Shown piece by piece: positions 55,732 through 64,000 of a DNA stretch of 64,000 nucleotides. Made by a program: the position numbers and the translations under genes. The first letter of the stretch is position 1. Each line of letters starts with the position of its first letter. The notes beneath the pieces were generated by a model that had not been told where the DNA came from, searched no databases, and saw nothing but the letters and a program-made list of their open reading frames with translations. Source of the DNA: Pyrrhosoma nymphula (lineage: Eukaryota > Arthropoda > Insecta > Odonata > Coenagrionidae); contig OY754337.1 of the NCBI GenBank assembly GCA_963573305.1, positions 46,947,164 through 47,011,163 of the forward strand. The letters run 5' to 3'.

Positions 55732-57388
55732 TAGGGTGGGCTGAAAAACACGAAAGTGTCCGAATCGAATCGTAATAGCGCGGAAAATTTGCTACTCGTC
55801 ACCCTGTTCACAAAGAAAGAAGAATCGCGGCTGCACTTGGCGGTTTATTAGTGGAGGTATTCTGATGGAGATTCCTCCATTCCTGATAAAGCGACTCAAA
55901 TTTTTCAATAACCCGAATGTCTTGGATACGGGGAATTTTAGTTTTGTTCCACAGATCAACAACTTCTTTCATTGCAATCCAAGCTGCGTCCTGGACATCA
56001 TGATTTTTTCTCATGTAATAAAAGAACACACACAGTACCTCACGTATTGTTGGAAGCTTTGATAATACTTAAAGCTCCACAGATTCTTTTCCAACAAGAT
56101 CAATCACAGCTCCACTCCGCATCCACGCCATTGTGTAAACAAACTGTTTCACTTGAAATAGATTTCTACGCAACCATACGCTTGCAAGGGAAACACCTCA
56201 CTGAACTTCTTTGGCCAAAAGAGAAGAGACTGTGATTCTCTTATTCTATGTATTCACTATGTCAAGGTAGAGAAACATAAGAGGACTGCCGATAATTTAA
56301 CCCCATCCCACAGGGCTCAAATGATTAGCTTGGAAGGGTAATAGGAGATACCAAAATGATTACAAAGCAATGCTTTAATATGCATCGTATCACTATAGAC
56401 TAAGTTAGCTGTTTTGTATCAAACCACTTCACCAAAACACATTCATAAGATAGCAGAACTATCAGGTTATTAGCTTTTCGGTGTCTGTTCAGAGTGAAAA
56501 GAACACTCAGCGAAGGAAAATGAGCGTACGATTCGGCTGAATTGATGATAAAAATTATCATAAATCATCGGGTGCGACCGTCGCCTGTACGGCGGCTTGG
56601 CCGGTGCGGAGTAATATTACTCCATGATGGCTTCAAGATACGGAAAAATGGTTAAAATTTTCGCCCCTGTGGAGCTCTACAATCAGCGAATTACTGTAAA
56701 GACGTGTGTCTGGTATTGAAATCCGCTTATTCTAGTGCACCTGCACTTTGACACCTTAGGCACGGCTATGGGTAGTCGCACATCAACCAGCCTGAAATAT
56801 ATTTGTTTTCTCACCAAAACAACTATATTGAAGGGACGAATTCAAAAGAAAAACCAATTTTCAAAGCGTAGGCCTACCGTAAGGTCACTCATTTTTACGA
56901 TACATGACTCTCCCCTCCCCCATAAAAGAAGGGGGGAACGGGAATTATACCTTTCTTAAAAGACAAAGGACCTTTACAAGAGGCCACATACCGATTTTGA
57001 ACGCAATCCGATCACTGTAACTCATAAAGAGAAAATTGCGAAAAAAGTAATGTTTTTTACGATTTTTCTATAATTTGAACGCGGTGAGCGACTTCCCCTC
57101 CCCCTAAAAGAAGGAGATAAGGGGTGTTACATATTTTTTTAAGACAGAGGTTCTTTAGAAGAGGCCACATACCGATTTTTAATGTAATTAATTCATTTTA
57201 ACTCATTTTTAAAATCCCTAAAAAAGTCATTTTTTACTATTTTTCAAAACTACGAACGAGATATGTGACCGGAAGACATGGTCCGATTTCGAAAATTTTT
57301 CTTTCTTTGTGATCAGGGTGACGAGTAGCAAATTTTCCGCGCTATTACGATTCGATTCAAACACTTTCGTGTTTTTCTGCCCACCCTA
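55732..57388. mobile_element. DNA transposon with ~90-bp inverted ends and 8-bp target duplication
   Basis: A 1,657-bp element beginning TAGGGTGGGCTGAAAAACAC and ending with the inverse GTGTTTTTCTGCCCACCCTA, with ends matching over about 90 bp. It is bracketed by a perfect CTGTACAT duplication (55724-55731, 57389-57396). It encodes a protein fragment on the minus strand (55808-56029). The 8-bp duplication fits hAT or P-like superfamilies. The end motif is shared with the element at 60757. Confidence 0.85.
55808..56029 (-). pseudogene. N-terminal fragment of a transposon protein
   Basis: A 73-codon open stretch: MFFYYMRKNHDVQDAAWIAM, then KEVVDLWNKTKIPRIQDIRV and IEKFESLYQEWRNLHQN. The 'V...W....IP.....VI.K.E.LY.EW..L.KN' pattern recurs, as I recall it, in uncharacterised insect transposon proteins of the kind whose catalytic part is at 61738-62843. 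It starts close to the left inverted end and the rest of the protein is missing. Confidence 0.45.
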
Positions 57389-57795
57389 CTGTACATGTGC
57401 ACTGTCTAGTGCCGTCAGAGGTGGAAGTGGTAACACTGGGAGCTTTCCATTCTTGGAGTTGAAGTTAGCACGGATTGGAGCATATCGGCGCACATGAATG
57501 GCAATGAATGGAGCAATTTGTGCAGATGAAACATTCGGTAAACTTAGAGTGGAATTCTTTATGCTCACAATAGTCGGGGCTTAATTTTTTGTGTAGTTAT
57601 CAAATTCATAACAAATAATAATTACAAACGTGAGAGTTTTACCACAGAGCAATTAAAAACTTTGCTATCCATGTCTGGTGTCTTTGCTGAAAATGAGCAC
57701 GAACAAACTCAGTTTCATCACGGATGTGAATATTTTGATGCAAAGTTTTTTTTATTATCTAGTGCTCACCATGTCTATTCCCCATCTGATATAAG

Positions 57796-57880
57796 CAGGG
57801 TGGCCACTCAATTGGTAAAACCAGGAAAAAGCCGGGAATTTCCTTGAGTCGCTGGGAAAAATTTTAACTCCATTATTTTA
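57796..57880 (+). repeat. hAT-like transposon end
   Basis: CAGGGTGGCCACTC followed by AAGCCGGGAATTTCC is a pattern I recognise from hAT-type ends. The matching right end was not found, so limits to the right are unknown. Confidence 0.4.
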
Positions 57881-58297
57881 AAAGGAATCGAAGCATTCAT
57901 GCTGAAATTTTCTAATTTCCCAGTTCGGAACTATATCCAGAAACCTTGCTGTGATTATTCTGCTGATGTCTTGGCGATTACATTGTTTTACGGTAGGCTG
58001 CAATGGTGGGCTTTGATATACTTTATATCAAAAGTGCTTGCACTAATGAAATCTTTTCAAATATCATTTTTACAGTGTCACATGAATATTTTAAGACCCG
58101 AAAGAAAATAATCGTTTGAGGGATTTGCCAGAAAACTTAATTTCTGTGTATTTGATACAGATTATCGTACACACATTTTCTTTAAATGCCTTTTAATTGA
58201 ATGTTTTAAACTTTTATCGATTTAATACCAGTTATATTTCTCTATTTTCTTTCCATTGATACATTTATAAATTGTTTATTTATATGAGTCGTAAGTC

Positions 58298-58720
58298 AAA
58301 ATGCCAAAGGCTAGGATGCGTGAGGAAAATCGCTCAAAGATTTGCTTATTCTGATTTGGTAAAACGAAAACAATGATTCCCATAACGGGAGGATGGAAAA
58401 AACATGTTGGGGAACAGTTTGAATATAATGACGCAGACGATCGGCTTCCCCTTGTTTTGTGCAATTGTTGCAAACAAGATCTGTACTGTGTTACAACATC
58501 GAAGTAAAGAGTGTGAGTTTGCCAGAATTTTCCGAGCCGAAGCCTATCAAGAAATATACTTGATCAAATAGCAATTATGTGTGTGACTGTTACATTAGTG
58601 ACATTTGTGACCTTACCCAGAAACCAGTATTTGGATACTTCGCAAAGGGTAATATTTTGCCTAAACAAAAGAGTATACTAGCCGACTCGACGAATGTACA
58701 TACAAGTAGCAGGTAGGATA
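58298..58720 (+). pseudogene. Transposon-derived protein with Cys pairs, frameshifted
   Basis: MPKARMREENRSKICLF (from 58301) is followed by a stop, FGKTKTMIPITGGWKKHVGE, and LPLVLCNCCKQDLY (about 58445). A second frame then gives SNYVCDCYISDICDLTQKPV and FGYFAKGNILP (about 58570-58670). CxxC pairs (CNCC, CDCY...C) suggest a zinc-binding domain. I recall similar repeated genes in insects but cannot name the family. It lies to the right of the hAT-like end at 57796. Confidence 0.4.
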
Positions 58721-60240
58721 ATATGTGAAATATTTAAAGCTCTTTTTAAATGATTGAACTAAACTTTATCGAGTCAATAAAACATTAATTTTTTCATGTT
58801 AAATCCATATTTTCATGTTAATTTTGTTACCTTACCTCCATTAAATTGTCTGATGAGTAAAATATGAAATATACCTTTCCTTATAATATTGCATATTGTC
58901 GTACCCTTGGGACAGGCTAGGACGGACCCATGACTAACGTCCTGGGTTTTTTCCATGTTTACATCATTTCCTTTGATGTCAGAGGCGAATGACAAACACT
59001 TGGGTTTTTTCCGCTTCCTTTGACGTTGAGATACGGAGGGGAATTGCGAATCCTCTCCCCTTTGCCTCCTCTCCCCTCAAGGGGAAGAATCAAAGCGAAG
59101 AGGGGAAATGAGCCGCAGCAATCACTAATTGTTAAAACAAACTATACCTTAATTTTTGGGAACATTTGGCAACCCGCCTGCAGCGGTGGCCAAACAATTA
59201 GGTCACAATGACAATGAGTGAGTGGTGTTAGACAATACTATGAAATACAATGATGAGGAGTCCGCAATGATTAGAGTAAACAAATACAGTATCTATGTTT
59301 AAAAGCAATGGCTTGTAAATGGCTGCACAGAACGGCGCCGCGCCACCGACCTAGAGGACCGGCGGTGCTATCGGCAGCGTGTGCCGCATGTAATCCGTTG
59401 GCGGCGGTGGCGTCATCAGAACCATCGGCGGCGGCGCACAGGTCTAGTGGAATGCACCCAATGAGTATGAAGTTGGGGAGGCAATGGGGTTATGCCCTCT
59501 ATTTCTGCTCTGATTTGATACAACAGTGAATCTGATTTGATCCAACAGTGAATCAGCTGATACTGAAATGTGCGAGTGGGACATGTCTTTGAATCACCGT
59601 ATCTGACTGTTAAATTTTTTTTACATAATCTCTCTCAAAGCTTAACTTCAGTTTGTGAATGCATCTGTTGGTCAATGTTTTTTTTTACCTTTTTAAAAAT
59701 TCTAATGCTTTTTGTTAAATTTGATTTGGGTCAATGCGAAGTGATAGTTCCTCATGTGCTCAAATTTAAGCATCAAAAGGAATGTGTGCACATAAATCTT
59801 GTCTCCATGGAGAAATGGGGAGTCTACTTTTTGCTGGTATTATGGCCTAATGTAAATATAATCCCCAGTTTAAAACAATAGGAACATCAAATATCCCAAG
59901 GTTCCCATATTCCATGATCTTTACTTACTATGGCATTATTTTGAAATTCACCCCTGAAATGTACAACAGTGGGTGCAAAAGCTGCTTTGAATTGGTAGTT
60001 ACAAAAAACTATAATGGAGCTGTTGTGGAATTAATTGAAAATGGAGGTGTAATAGGATCATTAAGTTATATATGAAAAAAACAATCCATCAAGTAACTTG
60101 GAATCTGAATTTTCAATAATATATTCTGAAATATACAATGTGTTTCATCATGGTGAAATCATAATGGGATTTTATAAATGAAGCTAGAGTATAAATTCTA
60201 AAGCTAGGTTGCATAAAATGTGTTGTTCTCTTTGTTTTAG
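58721..60240. other. Rtf1 intron 2, distal part
   Basis: A purine/pyrimidine block CCTCTCCCC...GGGGAAGA occurs at about 59050-59110. A G/C-rich patch rich in GGCGGCGGTGGCG lies at about 59325-59450. No gene family is recognised. The intron ends in a TTTGTTTTAG acceptor. Confidence 0.4.
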
Positions 60241-60547
60241 GTGAAGTCTCAGATTCAGAGCATAGTGGTGCAGGATCTGGGGGAGAGCAGAAAGATGGCG
60301 TTGTTGAGGCTAAAACAGAAACAAAGGCTGCTAAGTCATCATCCTCGTCATCTTCCTCCTCATCTTCATCTTCCTCATCGTCATCATCGGAGGAAGACAG
60401 TCTCAGTCAAGAAGAATTCAATGATGGCTATGATGAGAACCTGATGGGAGATGAGGAGGACCAGGCAAGGCTAGCTCGTATGACAGAAAAGGAGCGTGAA
60501 CAGGAAATATTTAAGAGAATTGAACAGCGAGAGGTTATGAAGACCAG
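60241..60547 (+). CDS. Rtf1: Rtf1, third coding exon
   Basis: Begins GEVSDSEHSG, continues through a Ser-only tract (about 60337-60389, some 18 serines) and then EEDSLSQEEFNDGYDENLMG, DEEDQARLARMTEKEREQEI and FKRIEQREVMKTR. The last part, 'F.DGY.E.LMGDEEDRARL..MTEKEREQE.F.RIE.RE', is the strongly conserved segment just before the Plus3 domain of RTF1. It ends two bases into a codon at AG|GTGAGT. The Plus3 domain, which binds phosphorylated Spt5, and the C-terminal Paf1-binding part must lie beyond the right edge. Confidence 0.95.
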
Positions 60548-60756
60548 GTGAGTATCTTGTTGAGGGTTATTTTGGTTACATGTGTATTTACTCAAGGTAT
60601 AATATATATACACTGTGATTAGTATGAGCAGTGCCGGATTACCAATAAGGCAAAGTAGGCAGTTGCCTATGGGCCCCGAGGCTTTGGGGGTCCCTGAGGG
60701 GCCATCCTCTTTTCTTGTGACTTGTTCATTAACGTGGGCCGTGTTGGTGCCTACAG

Positions 60757-63538
60757 TAGGGTGCGGCTTATTTTTCGAAAATCGGGAAAGCTAAAAGTTC
60801 CACCCGTCAAAACATTCATTTTGATGAGAAAACACATATGTGAAATTTTTGTTGAGTTGCGATATCGTTAACACGTGCCGCATGGGGTCTGAAATACCCC
60901 ACTCAAAAAATGGAAATGTCGCGTCATAATAACTGCTTTTATAGTAAACCTATGATTTTACGACTCTTAAGGGCTAAAATTTCATTATTTTTTACCTAGC
61001 TTCAGCCGTTTAGGAGATGCAGAAGGGCCAAGCAGGCTCGAAATGCTAATTAGGGGGCGCCGCGCTGCGCCGCCGGCGCAGACGAGTTCGCCTATCCGTA
61101 AACCCCCCCTCTAAGCGGCCCACGACGACACAGCAACTGCTACGGTGTCTCGTGGTAATTACATAGTTCTGGAGCACTCATTCACTAGTTATGGTAAAGA
61201 ACATGGTGTTTTAGTAATTATTTCAATTTATTATTAACTCGGTCATAAAAATTCCAAATCAGTCATCTTCATTTCAAAGAAATCTGTATAGCTAGCAAAA
61301 TCAAACAGCAATCTGAAGGACAGTGCACAATGAAAAGGAAATATACAAGGAGTTTCAGATACCAATACTTATCTATACGTTTTTATTAATGTTGTCTCCC
61401 TTACATCTGGCACCCTCCTTCTATGTTCTTGAACAACAAGTAACAATTCCAAGTCTTTGGTCAAAGTTCTGCAAAAATCTTTCAACAATTTAATTCCTCT
61501 CTCGGCATGGTCATTAACTACTTTCAATGACTTGACTACTCTCTCACCATGGTGGTAACTTGAATTCCTCGCCCAACTGCTGACTGGTAGATCAAAAACA
61601 TCGCAGTTAATTCCAAAATTTGAAAAAAATTAGCGGTTGTTTTCGTCGCTATATTGGCAATACTCATTCGTGGCTATATTGGCAATACTCATTTGTGGTA
61701 CATCATCTAAATGAATGTGTCTCCTCCTGGACCATTCTTATTGTGCTCCACGAGATTTGATACCTTCCACTAGCCTCGCTCTTTCTTCATCGTTAAGACA
61801 GGAATCGAATACTGAGTGACCCACCAGCTCCTCACTCAGGTACATACCTAAGGTGTCCCGTAATTTTTTTCTAAGCAACTTTGGCGACAGTATGCTCTCA
61901 TATTCAATGAGCTTCTTTGAAAAAAGTATGTCATTTCTAGGTGCTGATGTGGCTAACGGGGAAACAAACCAGGCATGGATATAAACTTTTACAATAAATA
62001 TGCAAACATCAAATAGCCCCTTGGAATCAGCATCGGTAATTAGCACTTGCTCACGAAAAACCCAAATTTTAAGTGCGTAAATTGCTTTGCACATCCACCT
62101 CGCACAATGCTTTGGCAGGTTCACCCCCAAAAAATTTTATTGAGAGCTCTAAAAGCTCCAAGTAATCATCTCTAGGCTGGCCGATCTGAAAAAGGCAAAT
62201 TGAGATATTAGCTTTGTAATATTTTAATAACTAATTCCTACGAACAAAAAATAGTAGCCTCGTACATTGATTTGCTTCTGTGAGAAGTTAATTATTGAGA
62301 GTTTCGTCTCCATTTTAAAACTTTCTCCGGCATCTGGGTAACTATCAATGGCGTCATAAGTACTTGTATCAATAGATGCCCACTGACGCTGGAAATTTTT
62401 TTAATAGCGAAGTTTATAGCCCAGCTGAACGTCCCCTTATTTGGCGATAAACTCCCTCCAAAACAATTTCAAAGATATGGTGTCGGCCAGGCAACCATAG
62501 CAATTATTTTTTCTATAAGTGCTCAACCTGTACTGCGGCGCCATTCTTAATCCCTTGAAAAGAATACAACATTGGTATTACTTATCAGTTGCATCATTAT
62601 AACTAAAAACATCAGGCAAAGAAAAATAAACCAACCCTTGTTAGCGCTGGTTGTATCAAATGCAATTGCTTTAACATTATTGGTAACGTTCCATTGTATC
62701 ACTATATTAAAAGCTGCTATTGCAATGGCTTTTCCGCTTCCATTCGGAAGCTCTGGGGCTGCAAGCATTTTCTTGGTTCTGACACCTGTAACAACTATTG
62801 CCAATCTCTCTTGGGTGTCATTACTACCAAGAAATGGTAGCATGGAATTGTTACTTGTTGTTAAAGAACATAGAAGGAGGGTGCCAGATGTAAGGGAGAC
62901 AACATTAATAAAAACGTATAGATAAGTATTGGTATCTGAAACTCCTTGTATATTTCCTTTTCATTGTGCACTGTCCTTCAGATTGCTGTTTGATTTTGCT
63001 AGCTATACAGATTTCTTTGAAATGAAGATGACTGATTTGGAATTTTTATGACCGAGTTAATAATAAATTGAAATAATTACTAAAACACCATGTTCTTTAC
63101 CATAACTAGTGAATGAGTGCTCCAGAACTATGTAATTACCACGAGACACCGTAGCAGTTGCTGTGTCGTCGTGGGCCGCTTAGAGGGGGGGTTTACGGAT
63201 AGGCGAACTCGTCCACGCCGGCGGCGCAGCGCGGCGCCCCCTAATTAGCATTTCGAGCCTGCTTGGCCCTTCTGCATCTCCTAAACGGCTAAAGCTAGGT
63301 AAAAAATAATTAAATTTTAGCCCTTAAGGGTCGTAAAATCATAGGTTTACTATAAAAGCAGTTATTATGATGCGACATTTCCATTTTTTTGAGTGGGGTA
63401 TTTCAGACCCCATGCGGCACGTGTTAACGATATCGCAACTCAACAAAAATTTCACATATGTGTTTTCTCATCAAAATGAATGTTTTGACGGGTGGAACTT
63501 TTAGCTTTCCCGATTTTCGAAAAATAAGCCGCACCCTA
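60757..63538. mobile_element. DNA transposon with ~0.7-kb terminal inverted repeats
   Basis: Starts TAGGGTGCGGCTTATTTTTC and ends with its inverse. The inverted arms are about 60757-61455 and 62840-63538, differing at only a few positions. A perfect 8-bp duplication GCCTACAG flanks it (60749-60756, 63539-63546). Between the arms is a transposase fragment on the minus strand. Near-identical arms imply recent insertion or gene conversion. It sits in an Rtf1 intron inside another MITE. Confidence 0.88.
61738..62843 (-). pseudogene. Transposase fragment of the long-TIR element
   Basis: From 62843: ERLAIVVTGVRTKKMLAAPE, LPNGSGKAIAIAAFNI and VKAIAFDTTSANKGW, the last carrying an aspartate in an 'AxxFDTTxxNxG' motif. 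Then, from 62130: HCARWMCKAIYALKIWVFRE, then LFDVCIFIVKVYIHAWFVSP, EYESILSPKLLRKKL, and LSEELVGHSVFDS. I recognise this order from uncharacterised insect transposon proteins ('RLPVLVSG...FDTTASNTG...ARWMAKAIYSLKIWLF...YLSEELV'). The middle (about 62140-62540) is degraded and the N-terminus is missing. Confidence 0.65.
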
Positions 63539-63581
63539 GCCTACAGGCCCCCAAGTGTGCTAAGCTGGCACTGAGTATGGG

Positions 63582-64000
63582 GATCATCTATCCTGTCTTT
63601 CAACATCTATTGTGAAGTTTTACATAGAGTAGGAATGTGTTGTCTTGAGTACTGAATTCCCATCCTGACAGTTCTGGTTTAAATACTGGAGAGGTTGAAA
63701 TATTTTATTCACTCAGGTGATATGTAGGGAGCACTTCAAATGGAGCCGGAAAAACGTTTATCTGTGGACCCCTTGACACATTTTGCTTAAAGTAACAAAG
63801 CCAACAAAGATGTGGGGTTTCTCTCTACCCTTCATCTGTTCCCAATGTAATCTTCCACTATGAATCTATTCACCTGTTCTCAGTGCTGTTAATCACCTCA
63901 CTTGTTGGTCACATCCCGTGAAAACATCTTCCACCGAGGTGGCGCATAAAAATACAAAATTCACAAAAAAAAAATCATGCCAGGAATGGACTTCAAGCTG
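63582..64000. other. Rtf1 intron 3, unassigned
   Basis: No further Rtf1 exon and no repeat recognised before the window ends. Confidence 0.45.

Larger units (their letters stand above)
60629..63573. mobile_element. hAT-like MITE, host of the larger transposon
   Basis: The start CAGTGCCGGATTACC and the inverse of the end (CAGTGCCAGC) match over the outer bases. The flanking octamers AGTATGAG (60621-60628) and AGTATGGG (63574-63581) agree at 7 of 8 positions, an 8-bp duplication as in hAT. Without the inserted 2.78-kb element it is only about 155 bp. Confidence 0.6.

Noticed and set aside
60241..60444. A histidine-rich frame (RHHRRKT type) in Rtf1 exon 3
   Set aside because: It is the wrong frame of the Ser/Glu-rich Rtf1 coding exon. 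The Rtf1 frame matches the family and the splice phase.

Overview
The window is animal DNA with split genes, almost certainly from an arthropod and probably an insect. Two conserved host genes lie in tandem on the + strand, and most of the rest is layered mobile DNA: Penelope-like elements (PLEs), an RTE-like LINE, piggyBac and pogo/Tigger elements, tRNA- and 5S-derived SINEs, and a Copia fragment. There is no bacterial organisation: no operons or ribosome binding sites, and the conserved coding segments are bounded by GT/AG splice sites with matching phases.

Host gene 1 (1810-28142) is the 3' half of a TMEM63/OSCA-type mechanosensitive channel gene. Five exons (1810-2003, 12530-12718, 12829-12965, 19696-19973, 27858-28142) join in phase into 360 codons plus a stop; the 5' exons lie left of the window. 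Host gene 2 (46587 to beyond the right edge) is the 5' part of Rtf1, a Paf1-complex subunit, with three exons (46587-46664, 46797-47046, 60241-60547).

Layout. 1-1640: two truncated PLEs tail to tail. 2004-12529 (first Tmem63 intron): a 5.8-kb pogo/Tigger-like element holding a piggyBac relic, a diverged tandem duplication, a second piggyBac relic interrupted by a palindrome of tRNA-like sequence, and a 5S-rRNA-derived SINE. 12966-19695: a third PLE, a (TA)n tract and a long foldback. 19974-27857: a TA-flanked DNA transposon containing a TTAA MITE and a near full-length RTE-like LINE with a 12-bp target duplication. 28143-46586 (intergenic): a fourth PLE, a broken LINE copy, a 3.06-kb piggyBac-like element, a LINE scrap split by a MITE, a Copia gag-pol relic and interleaved inverted repeats. 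47047-60240 (Rtf1 intron 2): a tRNA-SINE, LINE scraps, the second 5S SINE, a piggyBac-like MITE and a transposon with 8-bp target duplications. 60548-63600: a nest in which a 2.78-kb transposon with ~0.7-kb terminal inverted repeats sits inside a hAT-like MITE.

The most interesting signals are: (i) a recurrent CTGANGA...GAAA...GTC core in PLE tails and short foldbacks that matches the hammerhead ribozyme layout, often with one extra base before stem II; (ii) two 5S-derived SINEs with clean target duplications; (iii) a palindrome whose two arms are tRNA-like; and (iv) two related transposons sharing TAGGGTGSG ends and 8-bp duplications. All assignments are from reading the sequence and remembered family features; no database search was run.
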